Origin: Woeseiaceae bacterium
GTDB taxonomy: Bacteria > Pseudomonadota > Gammaproteobacteria > Steroidobacterales > Woeseiaceae
Direction of reading: 5' to 3'
DNA: 39,363 bases
Assembly (NCBI GenBank): GCA_024640345.1
Contig: JAHEFD010000021.1
Coordinates: forward strand, 1 to 39,363
Notes under the pieces: generated by a model
Database searches by the model: none
What the model saw: only the letters and a program-made list of their open reading frames with translations
What the model was told of the DNA's origin: nothing
Position numbers and translations under genes: made by a program
Shown: positions 7,773 through 16,952 of the stretch, in pieces
Layout of the letters: each line of letters opens with the position of its first letter
How positions within the stretch are numbered: position 1 is the stretch's first letter

Positions 7773-9182
7773 ATGAGTAGTGACACGCCGCATGACCTGG
7801 GTGGAGAGCCCGAAATCGTTACCGATACAGGAAACGCATCGTTCCCGGATGGTGCGTCGATTCGTCGCTTCGCCTTGCCGTCCTTGTTAGGAGTCCTGAC
7901 ATTTCTGACGCCGGTCAAGGTCGACGGTAACTGGACGATCCTGATGGGGCTGATTTCTGACACGGGCCGGGACGCTGTGGGTGCCGGCATGCCGTGGGTC
8001 GTGTTCGCGCTTCTCTGCATCAGCGCAACAGGTACGCTTTATGCTATCTCAATCGGTCGGAAGCGAATTCCCGCCGGATCCCTCGCCGCACGGCTTTTCA
8101 TCGTCGCGCCGGTTTGGGTTGCGTTAAGAGTCATCGGGCTCATCATGGGCACCATGACCATGTTTCAGCTTGGTCCGGAGATGTTCTGGAGTCCTGCGAC
8201 CGGTGGAACTGTGTTGAGAGACCTCGCGGTAAACATCGTCCCTATTTTCCTGTTTGCCGGTCTTTTGATGCCATTTCTGACGGATTACGGCTTGATGGAA
8301 TTCGTCGGTACGATGATGAAGCGCATCTTCCGTCGCCTTTTTACGTTGCCGGGTAGATCAGCAATCGATGCGCTCGCCTCCTGGATGTCGTCAGCACCCG
8401 TTGGCGTGCTGATCACGATTCAGCAATATGTTTCCGGTCACTATACCGCCAGGGAAGCAGCTGTTATTGCGACGAACTTTTCAGTTGTCTCAGTGCCATT
8501 CGCGTTGCTGGTCGCGAAAACTGTCGGCGTCGACGACCGGTTTCCGGAATATTACATGGCGGTGGTCATTACCGGGGTTATCACGGCAATGATCATGCCG
8601 CGAATCCCGCCGTTGTCGCGGTTCGAAGATGAACCTTTCGACAGGTTGCACGCGCTACGAGAGGAAGAAAGTTCCGGGGATGTGCCGCTCATACATGAGG
8701 CGGTAACCCTTGCCACGAAACGCGCGGCACTGGCTATGCCACTGAGCGTGCAATTTCGCGTGGCGTTCGGGCACATACTCGACATCTGGTTTGGCCTGGT
8801 ACCGGCGGTCATCGCCGTGGGCGGGGCTGGCCTGATGATCGCCGAATACACACCGATCCTTGGCTGGCTGACGGCGCCTATCGTGCCTGTGCTGGAATTA
8901 TTCAGGCTGCCGGAGGCGGCCGCAGCGGCGCCGGCAATGGTTGCCGGTTTCCTCGATATGTTTCTTCCGGCGTTGCTGGGAGCAGGAATCGAGTCAGAAT
9001 TGACCCGATTTGTTATCGGTGTCGTATCCGTTACCCAGCTGATCTACATGTCCGAAATTGGCATTCTCATGATCAAGTGCGAGATACCATTGAAATTCTG
9101 GCATCTCCTGGTCGTGTTTGTTATGCGTACGGTGATCGGTCTGCCAATCGTGGTAGCGTTTGCACATTGGATCGTTTTTTAG
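7773..9182 (+). CDS. YjiH-type membrane protein with nucleoside-recognition (Gate) domains
   Basis: A 469-residue polytopic inner-membrane protein with about ten hydrophobic segments. The region 'LLGVLTFLTPVKVDGNWTIL' followed by MGLISD is typical of YjiH-family proteins, and the segments around PVGVLITIQQYVSGHYTARE and near the C-terminus (TQLIYMSEIGILM) fit Gate-type repeats. The family is annotated as nucleoside recognition, but the transported solute is not established. ATG 7773 has only a weak ribosome site. Its stop TAG overlaps the stop of the convergent serine hydrolase by four bases (9179-9182). Adjacent peptidases suggest a possible uptake role for small nitrogenous products; that is inference. 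Confidence 0.82.
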   Translation: MSSDTPHDLGGEPEIVTDTGNASFPDGASIRRFALPSLLGVLTFLTPVKVDGNWTILMGLISDTGRDAVGAGMPWVVFALLCISATGTLYAISIGRKRIPAGSLAARLFIVAPVWVALRVIGLIMGTMTMFQLGPEMFWSPATGGTVLRDLAVNIVPIFLFAGLLMPFLTDYGLMEFVGTMMKRIFRRLFTLPGRSAIDALASWMSSAPVGVLITIQQYVSGHYTAREAAVIATNFSVVSVPFALLVAKTVGVDDRFPEYYMAVVITGVITAMIMPRIPPLSRFEDEPFDRLHALREEESSGDVPLIHEAVTLATKRAALAMPLSVQFRVAFGHILDIWFGLVPAVIAVGGAGLMIAEYTPILGWLTAPIVPVLELFRLPEAAAAAPAMVAGFLDMFLPALLGAGIESELTRFVIGVVSVTQLIYMSEIGILMIKCEIPLKFWHLLVVFVMRTVIGLPIVVAFAHWIVF

Positions 9183-10438
9183 TCAAACAGCCCTGATTTG
9201 GCAAGTTGCCGGGCAATGCGCGTCATCTCGTGTCCATCGCCATTTTCGTCGAAGGTGCCGAAAAAGGCGACGACGAGATCGCGCGATGGCGAGATGTAAA
9301 GCCCTTGCCCACCGTAGCCACCCTTGAAAAAATCGCCGTCGTTCATAACGAAGTCCCATTGGTAGCTGTTGTGCAGGGCGGGTTCGCCATCGACCTTTTG
9401 TACGTCGTCCCCACGATCCTTATTGAATATTTCGGGGCGTCCCCCTTTTTGAATCTTGTCGAGGTAAGTATCGGAAACAACCCGATTGGCACCCTGGCGT
9501 CCGCTCGGAGTAAACAGCAAGCCGAATCGTGCCATGTCGCGCAGGTTGGAGCTGATGCCACCGTGAGCGATAGGCACGCCTCGCCTGGGTGCCGTAATTA
9601 TGCCGTCTGATTCTGCACCCATCTTCTGCCAGATTTCGGTGGACAGCAGATCTGCATAGCTCTGACCGGTAACAGATTCTGCGAGCCAGCCGAGCACGAA
9701 GGTATCCGGCGACGTGTATTCAAAAGCTTCGCCCGACGGGCGATGTGACTTCAGCGAAGCTACATAGTCATGCGTGCTGTTCGGCGTTTTTGCCGTTGGC
9801 CGCACCCAGCCAAGTGACGCTTCAAACTGGTAGTAGCAGTGGTCCGGATTTGTATAGGAATCCTCGTCACCTTCCAGGCAGCCGATGCCCGAGGCCATGT
9901 CCAGGATATCGACCACTGGCACACCTTCCCAGCCTGAGTTTCTCAGTGATGGAAGATAGGCATCAATGTTCTTGTTCACGTCAATCAAATCGCGGTCCTC
10001 GAGTATCGCGATCAGCGTTGCCGTGAAGCCTTTCGAGACAGACATGTAATTGTGCTTGTCCATTTTCCTCATATTCGGGTAAGTCTCGAAGACCACCCGC
10101 CCGCGGTGCAACACGAGCGCGCCATTCACCGTCGACTGGTTGACGTAGTCTGCCAATGTCATTTCGCCGTCTCGCGTCGTCGTGACAAATTTAGCTACCT
10201 CATCTTGAAGTGCGAGAGGCAGTTCGCGCACAGCTCCGCCACGGTTGATGAGCGAATGGCTCCAGAATTCGGACATATGCAGGAATACGTACCGCATTAG
10301 CGGGCCGCCTTCGTCCCAGTTGTCCAGGTTCCACTCTTTGTGGAATGCGGCAGTTTCCTCGAGTGAATAGCCCTGGTCGCCGGCGGTTACAGCTCCGTTG
10401 AGACTCACCAGGATCATGACACTGAATAATTTCTTCAT
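9179..10438 (-). CDS. Exported serine hydrolase, beta-lactamase class C/NylB-like
   Basis: A 419-residue penicillin-binding-protein-fold hydrolase. It has a signal peptide (LFSVMILVSLNGAVTAG), the SxxK nucleophile motif SVSK at residues 133-136 (YMSVSKGFTA), a Tyr-x-Ser motif YTS at 241-243 (EYTSPDTF) and a Gly-rich third element GGYGGQG near the C-terminus in place of KTG. This set is common in esterase/amide hydrolases such as 6-aminohexanoate-dimer hydrolase and less typical of true beta-lactamases. AAGGA lies 7 bases before the ATG. It follows the amidase gene by 13 bases on the same strand, so the two probably form an operon and may act on related amide substrates. Confidence 0.88.
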   Translation of the reverse strand: MKKLFSVMILVSLNGAVTAGDQGYSLEETAAFHKEWNLDNWDEGGPLMRYVFLHMSEFWSHSLINRGGAVRELPLALQDEVAKFVTTTRDGEMTLADYVNQSTVNGALVLHRGRVVFETYPNMRKMDKHNYMSVSKGFTATLIAILEDRDLIDVNKNIDAYLPSLRNSGWEGVPVVDILDMASGIGCLEGDEDSYTNPDHCYYQFEASLGWVRPTAKTPNSTHDYVASLKSHRPSGEAFEYTSPDTFVLGWLAESVTGQSYADLLSTEIWQKMGAESDGIITAPRRGVPIAHGGISSNLRDMARFGLLFTPSGRQGANRVVSDTYLDKIQKGGRPEIFNKDRGDDVQKVDGEPALHNSYQWDFVMNDGDFFKGGYGGQGLYISPSRDLVVAFFGTFDENGDGHEMTRIARQLAKSGLFD

Positions 10439-10451
10439 TGATTTATCCTTT

Positions 10452-12254
10452 TCAGCCGAGTCCAGGATGTTCGCTGACTACGCCCAGCGCAACCTCTAGT
10501 GCGCGCCCGGCGCTGATCAGCTTGCCTTCCTCGAACAGGTTGCTCCACAAACTAACCGAGCGCGGGACACGGTGTAATGTCTCGTCCGCGTCGTTTTCCG
10601 GGTGACCGAAAAGGGAACGTGTTTTGATATTTTCAAACCCTGCGCGCAGGGCCAGGCAGGGCTGCCCGGTGAAGTTCGTCAGGTTCAGCATCGGATTACC
10701 GAAGCTCGGACCGAACACGACATCAACCTGGGAGAAGAATTCATGAGTGTTCTGCATGACTTTTCTTCGTAGTCGATCGCCCTGGACGAAATCAACCGCA
10801 GAGAAATAGCGCGATTGCCGGAAAGCGTTCGGCCACGCGTTATCGATCTGCCTGCGAAGCAGGTCATCCTGCCCTGACAACGTCAGTTCTTCGAAAGCGG
10901 CGGCCGACTCGATGTTCAATGCACCCATGATCTCGTTAACCGGCATATCGGGGAGCGTGATTTCCCGAACCGTGGCACCAAGATTTTTGACAGCTTCGAG
11001 GGCGGCAAGATCAGTCGGCCTGGCAGATTCTCCTTCAAACCAGGTCGGATCGAATCCGATTGTCAGGTCGTTGATTGAGCGGCGGCCGTCGTAACTGAAT
11101 CCTTTATCGATCGAGCCCGCATCGAATTCATCGAAACCATTGAGGACACTTAAAACCATTGCGGTGTCCTCGGCGTACCTGCACATAGGCCCAATCTTGT
11201 CGAGCGACCAGCACAAGGCCATTGCTCCAACGCGGGATACGCGCCCGAAGCTTGGTCGCAGTCCTGCCAGCCCGTTTCGATCAGATGGCGAAACAATGGA
11301 ACCCAGGGTCTCCGTGCCGATGCCGAACGAACAAAGCCCGGCCGCTGTCGCCGAACCGGAGCCTGCAGATGAGCCCGATGCACCTTCCTTCGGGTTCCAT
11401 GGATTGCGGGTTTCGCCGCCGAACCAGACATCGCCCCAGGCGAGCGCGCCGAGCGTGGTTTTGCCCAGCATGACGGCGCCGGCGTCTCTCAGGCGCCTGA
11501 CCACAGCCCCGTCAGACTCGGCGACACGATCCTTGTATGGCTCGGCGCCCCAGGTCGTCCTGACATTCGCAGTATCCAGCAGGTCTTTAACGCCATAGGG
11601 AATGCCGTGCAGCGGACCGCGAACCTGGCCGGTAGCGCGTTCGCGGTCGGCCTGGTCGGCTTGCTCGCGAGCGAGTTCAGCCGTGACCGTAATGAAACAT
11701 TCAAGCAACGGCCCGAAACGATCGATTCGATCCAGGTAGATTTCGGTCAATTCGCGGCTCGAAATCTGCCCGGTCGTCATCCACCGGGCCTGCTGCTTCA
11801 CCGATGCGAACGCGATGCTTTCGGCATCGCCTGGGAGCGGGGCGATTTCTTCAGGAAACAGTGTAATGACATCCGGTTGGTCGGCGTAGTCGATGCCTGG
11901 GAGTCTTGGGTCGAAGCTCGTGGCGGGCTGCAAGCTGATCGGAATACCTTCGGCTCGCCGCTTGTTCAGTGAGTCAATCTGTTGAGCGAAGAAGCCCTGG
12001 TCTCCTTCCTCAACCGGCCCGCCCAGTAATTGTCTGCGCTCAGCTTCAGAAAACGCAAGGCCAAACAGTTTTTCCGCTTCCGCAAGCGTTCGTTCGGTAA
12101 TACGTTCGTCGTACCCGGCCCACAGGTCGGCCGCCGCCGTACCTTCCGGAGCGCCGCCAGGTGAACAGGCAGACAGCGCGGCAGATCCACCACCTGCAAG
12201 TGCCGCGGCAAGAATTTTTCGACGATTGATGACGACAGCACCTTTATTGTTCAC
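10452..12254 (-). CDS. Exported amidase (amidase-signature family), Tat-like lipoprotein
   Basis: A 600-residue amidase of the Ser-cisSer-Lys type. Counting from the chosen start, Lys223 (PYGVKDLLDT), cis-Ser295 (GSSAGS) and Ser319 (GTETLGSIV) form the triad, with the family's 24-residue spacing between the serines. The N-terminus has twin arginines and a lipobox (INRRKILAAALAG ... ALSAC), suggesting Tat export and lipid anchoring. An extension of about 130 residues precedes the catalytic domain and contains a helical region (RQLLGGPVEEG). I selected GTG 12254 because GGGGA lies 6 bases upstream; ATG 12272 is the alternative. A longer frame to 12482 runs into the divergent gene and is rejected. 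The natural substrate is unknown. Confidence 0.9.
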   Translation of the reverse strand: MNNKGAVVINRRKILAAALAGGGSAALSACSPGGAPEGTAAADLWAGYDERITERTLAEAEKLFGLAFSEAERRQLLGGPVEEGDQGFFAQQIDSLNKRRAEGIPISLQPATSFDPRLPGIDYADQPDVITLFPEEIAPLPGDAESIAFASVKQQARWMTTGQISSRELTEIYLDRIDRFGPLLECFITVTAELAREQADQADRERATGQVRGPLHGIPYGVKDLLDTANVRTTWGAEPYKDRVAESDGAVVRRLRDAGAVMLGKTTLGALAWGDVWFGGETRNPWNPKEGASGSSAGSGSATAAGLCSFGIGTETLGSIVSPSDRNGLAGLRPSFGRVSRVGAMALCWSLDKIGPMCRYAEDTAMVLSVLNGFDEFDAGSIDKGFSYDGRRSINDLTIGFDPTWFEGESARPTDLAALEAVKNLGATVREITLPDMPVNEIMGALNIESAAAFEELTLSGQDDLLRRQIDNAWPNAFRQSRYFSAVDFVQGDRLRRKVMQNTHEFFSQVDVVFGPSFGNPMLNLTNFTGQPCLALRAGFENIKTRSLFGHPENDADETLHRVPRSVSLWSNLFEEGKLISAGRALEVALGVVSEHPGLG

Positions 12255-12311
12255 TGTTGGTCCCCATGGCATTTTGCAATTGTGTAGTTTTGCTTTGGCC
12301 TGCAAATCGCT

Positions 12312-13157
12312 ATGCTTCGCAGGATGGATCAGTTTAACACTCCATGGCGAGTCACTTCCGCCGCTATTTACACTACGCCAACGGATTCGAGGGTCTACGG
12401 GACGCTCGATATCGACGTGACGGATGCCAAGCGGTTCATGCAGCAGAAGCGCGAGGCCGGCGACAAGATCACGATGGTTCATCTCGCCGTGGCGGTTCTT
12501 GCCAGGGTTGTCGCATTCGACGTGCCAGAGCTGAATTGTTTTATCCGTCGCGGTGGGGTGGTTGGCAGAGAGCGGCTGGATGTCATGGTTCCGGTTGCCA
12601 TGGGTGGTGAGGGTGTCACGTCAGTCATTGTCGAGGATGCTCATTCACGCACAGTCACCTCGATCGCCGAAGAGATCAGCGCTAAGGCCAGGAGGGCAAG
12701 GTCAGGCGAGGAGATGAAAGCAGCACAAAACAAATATCTCCTCAATCGTGTTCCATGGCCGTTTCGACGACCCGTTTTCCGCTTTCTCAAATGGATTACC
12801 GTGGACCTGGGATTCGAGATCGAGGCGCTGGGTTTATCTGCGAACAGTTTTGGCTCGTTCGTCGTCTCTGACATTGGCAGTCACGGCCTGAATACCGGAA
12901 TGACGGCATTAATGCCGGCGGCAAAAGTACCTGCTGTGATTGTGCTGGGAAAGATCGAAGAAAAGCCGGTTGTAAGGAACGGTGAGATCGTCATCAGGAC
13001 GGTGCTGCCGTTGACGGGTACATTCGATCACCGTATCGTCGATGGTGCCCAGATAGGCAAGCTGGCACGTGGAATCAAGAGAAACTTCAGGAAGCCGGAG
13101 TGGCTTGACGAGGTGCCGGAGAAAGAACTGCAGAGTTGCCTGTTTCGGCCGCGCTGA
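12312..13157 (+). CDS. Stand-alone 2-oxoacid dehydrogenase acyltransferase (E2) catalytic domain
   Basis: A 281-residue protein with the chloramphenicol-acetyltransferase-like E2 fold. The active-site motif HRIVDG is intact (GTFDHRIVDGAQIG), and LDIDVTDAKRFMQQKR and MVPVAMGGEG fit the first half of the domain. There is no lipoyl domain and no E1/E3-binding domain, and no E1 or E3 gene is nearby, so it is unlikely to be the core of an ordinary dehydrogenase complex. A basic hydrophobic stretch (RVPWPFRRPVFRFLKWI) may contact membrane or partner. It is divergent from the amidase, with about 57 bases between starts. ATG 12324 is an alternative start. Acyl donor and acceptor are unknown. Confidence 0.8.
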   Translation: MLRRMDQFNTPWRVTSAAIYTTPTDSRVYGTLDIDVTDAKRFMQQKREAGDKITMVHLAVAVLARVVAFDVPELNCFIRRGGVVGRERLDVMVPVAMGGEGVTSVIVEDAHSRTVTSIAEEISAKARRARSGEEMKAAQNKYLLNRVPWPFRRPVFRFLKWITVDLGFEIEALGLSANSFGSFVVSDIGSHGLNTGMTALMPAAKVPAVIVLGKIEEKPVVRNGEIVIRTVLPLTGTFDHRIVDGAQIGKLARGIKRNFRKPEWLDEVPEKELQSCLFRPR

Positions 13158-13253
13158 TTCTCGCCAGTTTCGTCTGTTTGTTTTCTTTTGCGTCAATGCT
13201 GGTGAGCCACTTTTCCGGTAGGCCGCAATTTACTGTTACTGCAGGAATCCCTG

Positions 13254-14690
13254 ATGAATAAGAAGTTCAGAAAATCGCTTTTCCAGTGTTTTGTAATCTC
13301 CCTGCTCATGACCTCCGCTGCCGGCCAGGCGCAGGATGATGATGACGGGTTAGCAAAACCTGCCTGGATGAGTCTCTCCGCCGCGGAAAGGCGAGCGGTG
13401 CTGGCCTTCGCAGAGGACTACAAGGATTTCATGTCCAGTGCCAGGACGGAACTCAGTTTCGTCGAGGAAGCCATCAAGGTTGCTCGTGCCGCGGGATTTC
13501 GCGAGCTTCAGGCCGACAGCAATCTTCGGCCCGGCGCTCGATTCTATGATGTTAATCGCGATCGCGCGATTACGCTGATTGTCGTTGGTTCAAGCTCGTT
13601 CGCAGACGGCTTTCGCGTGGTTGGCGCACACGTCGATTCACCGCGTCTCGAACTGAAAGGGCGTCCCGTTTATGAGGCAGAGGGTTTTGCTCTGTTCCAG
13701 ACCTACCAGCATGGTGGAGTCAAAAATTACCAGTGGGTTAATTTGCCGCTCGCCCTGGTTGGTCACGTCGACAAGAAAGATGGAAGTCGTGTAAAGATTT
13801 CGGTCGGACTTGATCCCGAAGATCCGATCTTCATCATTCCTGATTTGTCACCACACGTAGACCAGGAATATCGGGAACGGGTTAATCGTGATGTGATCAT
13901 GGGCGAAGAACTGGACCCGATCATTGCGAGCATTCCTGATGAGAATAATTCGGTCTCCAATGCGGTATTGGGCTATCTCGAGTCCGAATACGGTATTAAT
14001 AAGGATGACCTGGTGTCCGCTGAGCTGGTCCTTGTGCCGGCGATGGCACCACGGGATGTCGGCTTCGACAGAAGCCTGATGGCGATCTATGGCCAGGACG
14101 ACAAGCTGTCATCATATACTGCGTTGCGAGCGATCATGGAGCAGGGCACACCATCACACACCTCGCTGGCGTTCCTCGTTGACAACGAAGAGGTAGGGAA
14201 CGTTAACAATACCGGTGCGAGGTCAACGTACCTTGTCGACCTGATGGGGGAACTGATTTATCGCCAGCTTGGCGATCGGTATAGCGACCGCGATCTGCGC
14301 CTGGCATTGCGCAAAACCAAGGTCGTTTCATCTGATGTGAATCCGGGCATTCACCCGACTTATCCGGGCGTTTGGGAAGCGGGCAACGCACCGCGCCTCG
14401 GACACGGCGTCAATTTCAAACTGTATGGCGGAGGGTTTAACGCGAACTCGGAATTTATTGCCTGGAATCGCGCATACCTCGATACGGCAGGTGTTGCCTG
14501 GCAAACAGCAACATACAAAGGCAAGGCATCCGGCGGCACAATCGGTAACTCACTGTCCAAAGACAACATGGAAGTGATTGATTATGGAATACCGTTGTTA
14601 TCGATTCATTCTACTTATGCAGTAAGTTCGAAATCCGACGTGCATATGTTGTATCGAGCGATGGACGCTTTTTATAAAGCGCCGGACTGA
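13254..14690 (+). CDS. Exported M18-family aminopeptidase
   Basis: A 478-residue zinc aminopeptidase of the aspartyl aminopeptidase (M18) family. Metal ligands and catalytic residues visible are His126/Asp128 in GAHVDSPRLELKG, Asp282/283 in YGQDDKLSSYTA, Glu312/313 in LVDNEEVGN, a SSDVNPGIHPTYPG segment, and His in the C-terminal LLSIHSTYAVSS. M18 enzymes are normally cytosolic, yet this one has a clear signal peptide (FQCFVISLLMTSAAGQAQ) followed by an acidic DDDDG stretch. The ribosome site AGGAA is about 7 bases upstream of the ATG. Export fits the surrounding set of periplasmic peptidases. Confidence 0.92.
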   Translation: MNKKFRKSLFQCFVISLLMTSAAGQAQDDDDGLAKPAWMSLSAAERRAVLAFAEDYKDFMSSARTELSFVEEAIKVARAAGFRELQADSNLRPGARFYDVNRDRAITLIVVGSSSFADGFRVVGAHVDSPRLELKGRPVYEAEGFALFQTYQHGGVKNYQWVNLPLALVGHVDKKDGSRVKISVGLDPEDPIFIIPDLSPHVDQEYRERVNRDVIMGEELDPIIASIPDENNSVSNAVLGYLESEYGINKDDLVSAELVLVPAMAPRDVGFDRSLMAIYGQDDKLSSYTALRAIMEQGTPSHTSLAFLVDNEEVGNVNNTGARSTYLVDLMGELIYRQLGDRYSDRDLRLALRKTKVVSSDVNPGIHPTYPGVWEAGNAPRLGHGVNFKLYGGGFNANSEFIAWNRAYLDTAGVAWQTATYKGKASGGTIGNSLSKDNMEVIDYGIPLLSIHSTYAVSSKSDVHMLYRAMDAFYKAPD

Positions 14691-14702
14691 CCGGCACTGT
14701 AG

Positions 14703-15362
14703 CTACCATGGCAATGTGTAGCCCTCTGCGTGCCAGAAGCTGCCACTGTTGTCGAGGTTCAGTTCATCCATTCGTGCGATAAGTCCGCTCGCGGAGTCGG
14801 CCGGTGAAACGCCAGTGCCGCCGGTCATGTCGGTTGCGACGTAACCGGGATGAAGCAACGCTACGGCGATCCCGTCCGGCGACAAGTCGTGGTGCAGGTT
14901 CATACCTATCATATTTGCCGCAGATTTCGATGCACGATAACCATAGTAGTCGCCGGATCCGTTGTCCTCGATCGATCCGACGCGGCTGGTTACGATGCCA
15001 ACTTTCGAGCCGCTCTTGAGATTGTCCCGCAAAGCCCGAGTGACGCGAAGCGGCCCGATTGCATTCACCCGATATTGATCAAGCATGTCGTCGTAGTTGA
15101 CGTTTTCGAATTTGTCGCGGTGCAGGATGCCGGCGTTATTCAGGAGGATGTCGATTGTTTGTCCTTCCAGCGCTTCTGCAAGCCCGCGGACGCTTTCATC
15201 ATCGGTCACATCGATCCCTTCGATGACCCGTGCACCAATCGCATTCAACTCATCACTGGCATGCCTGCTGGCGGCAATCACTTTGTCGCCACGGGCATGG
15301 TATTGACGGCAAAGCTCAAGTCCAATGCCGCGGTTGCAGCCCGTTACCAGTACCGTTGCCAT
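14703..15362 (-). CDS. Short-chain dehydrogenase/reductase (classical SDR)
   Basis: A 219-residue cytosolic NAD(P)-dependent oxidoreductase. The dinucleotide motif TGCNRGIG is at residues 7-14, NNAG at 75-78, a catalytic Ser in IVTSRVGS (about 126-130), and YxxxK as Tyr142/Lys146 (GYRASK). The shortish length and GIEV-like middle resemble the C-factor/carbonyl-reductase-like group. AGGAGG lies 5 bases before the ATG. It starts 9 bases after the M20 peptidase stop, so they are probably co-transcribed. Substrate unknown. Confidence 0.9.
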   Translation of the reverse strand: MATVLVTGCNRGIGLELCRQYHARGDKVIAASRHASDELNAIGARVIEGIDVTDDESVRGLAEALEGQTIDILLNNAGILHRDKFENVNYDDMLDQYRVNAIGPLRVTRALRDNLKSGSKVGIVTSRVGSIEDNGSGDYYGYRASKSAANMIGMNLHHDLSPDGIAVALLHPGYVATDMTGGTGVSPADSASGLIARMDELNLDNSGSFWHAEGYTLPW

Positions 15363-15371
15363 CGCTACCTC

Positions 15372-16838
15372 CTATTTCGTATCGCTACGTGACAGAGAAG
15401 TGGTCAGTTGATAAAGAAATTCCTGTCCATCGAAATACGATTTGATCAGGATTCTTTCGTTCTGACCGTGAGCACGAACATCATCTATTTCTCCAAAGAG
15501 ACCGGATACGCCGTAGACGGGAATTCCGGCATTCCTTAAATACAGTCCGTCCGTCGCGCCGGTACTCATCGTCGGTATCACTGGAACGCCTGGCCACATG
15601 TCTTCGGTAATCGTCTCGATTGCACCCAGAACTTCCTCAGTCAGGGGCGATGGCGGGGACGGCTTCGCATCGGCAGCTCGCGTTATGACGACCTGGTCGT
15701 CGCCAATCACGGTCTCAAGCGTATTGTGGACCGCGTCAATTGATTCACCGGGCAATACGCGACAATTGACAGTGGCGCGTGCGCGCTGCGGGAGGGCATT
15801 GTCTGCATGGCCGGCGTCGAGTCTCGTGGCGACGCAGGTCGTGCGCAATCGCGAGTTGTAGTAAGGAGTAGCGGAGAGGTAAGCGATTGATGCCGGGTCC
15901 GGGGGGGTCTGCTGCACGCCTCGCATGGCCTTGGCAAGTTCGCCTTCCTCAAGTTCGGCCGAGCGCTCAAAGAACAACTGCGTAACTTCGTTCAAACTGA
16001 CCGGAAAATCGTAGTTGCGAATTCGAACCAGCGCGTCAGCCAGATGATAAATCGCATTGTCCTTGATCGGTAAAGAGCTGTGACCGCCGGGATTTGTCGT
16101 TTCGAGAATGAAAGTCTGGTAGACCTTTTCACTGGCCTGGACGGCGTTAGCCACATGGACCCCGTCTTTTAACGAGCCGCCACCTCCTTCATTCAGGGCA
16201 TATTCCGCGTCGATCAGGTCCGGGTGGTTTTCCAGCAGCCACTGTACGCCGTTGTGCAGACCACCTTCTTCGTCTGCTGTAAGCGCGACGATGATATCGC
16301 GATCCGGCTGAAAGCCTTCTTCCTTCATGCGAATAAAATTAGCGATATGAATTGCAGCCTCGTCTTTGTCGTCAGTTGTCCCGCGTCCATAGTAGTAGCC
16401 ATCCTGTTCGATGAAGGTGAATGGATCGAGGGTCCAGTCTGCAGGGTCTGCCTCAACGACATCGATATGCGCCAGCAAAAGTAAAGGTTTGCGGCCTGAA
16501 TTGCGCCCGCGATACCTTGCTACCAGGTTGCCTTTGCGATCAACCGGCCCCAGCACCTGTACGTCTTCCTCGGGAAATCCCGCAGCCAGCAAGCGATTTT
16601 CCATGGCCCGCGCAGCGGCGGTGTTGTCTCCTTTGCTATCCGTCGTATCGATCTCGATGAGCTCTTTAAGAATTTCACGCGCAAGCTCCTGATGCGGCAG
16701 CAAGTCGCTTGTCTGGGCGACTGCGGCATTCTGCTCTGCGGGCTCGGTGGTCGTCTCGTTTGCATCCTGGCCGCACGCGGAAATTAGCAGGGCAGCGCCG
16801 ATGGACAGGTATCTGGCTGGAAATACAGTTCTGGACAT
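15372..16838 (-). CDS. M20-family zinc peptidase lipoprotein
   Basis: A 488-residue exported peptidase of the M20 (ArgE/DapE/CPG2) family. A lipobox (LLISAC, Cys22) indicates a lipoprotein. The co-catalytic metal site is visible: His124/Asp126 in LLAHIDVVEAD, bridging Asp156 in GRGTTDDKDEA, catalytic Glu190 and metal Glu191 in TADEEGG, and a late His in DVRAHGQNERI. The central dimerisation lid begins around TNPGGHSSLPIKD. Such enzymes release C-terminal or acyl-linked amino acids. The downstream SDR gene overlaps its transcript. GGAGA lies upstream of the ATG. An exported M20 peptidase fits with the exported M18 and DPP IV. Confidence 0.93.
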   Translation of the reverse strand: MSRTVFPARYLSIGAALLISACGQDANETTTEPAEQNAAVAQTSDLLPHQELAREILKELIEIDTTDSKGDNTAAARAMENRLLAAGFPEEDVQVLGPVDRKGNLVARYRGRNSGRKPLLLLAHIDVVEADPADWTLDPFTFIEQDGYYYGRGTTDDKDEAAIHIANFIRMKEEGFQPDRDIIVALTADEEGGLHNGVQWLLENHPDLIDAEYALNEGGGGSLKDGVHVANAVQASEKVYQTFILETTNPGGHSSLPIKDNAIYHLADALVRIRNYDFPVSLNEVTQLFFERSAELEEGELAKAMRGVQQTPPDPASIAYLSATPYYNSRLRTTCVATRLDAGHADNALPQRARATVNCRVLPGESIDAVHNTLETVIGDDQVVITRAADAKPSPPSPLTEEVLGAIETITEDMWPGVPVIPTMSTGATDGLYLRNAGIPVYGVSGLFGEIDDVRAHGQNERILIKSYFDGQEFLYQLTTSLSRSDTK

Positions 16839-16952
16839 CTTGCGGATTCTCCAAATAGTTGAGGTTCGAAGATTACGGCATTACGCGTGGATTGACGACT
16901 GATTAGTAGTAAAGTTGCGGGGCTCAAAAAAAATAAACAGGGGGAATTTGTC
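16839..16952. promoter_or_regulatory. Divergent promoter region
   Basis: A 114-base AT-richer gap between the start of the M20 peptidase (-) and of the BNR protein (+). It must hold the promoters for both units. I could not pick a convincing -35/-10 pair by eye. The + strand end has a clear ribosome site (GGGGGAA) before ATG 16953. Confidence 0.45.

Noticed and set aside
12255-12482. N-terminal extension of the amidase frame to 12482
   Set aside because: It overlaps the divergent E2-like gene, lacks homology to amidases, and a good ribosome site (GGGGA) precedes GTG 12254 with a Tat-like signal right after it.
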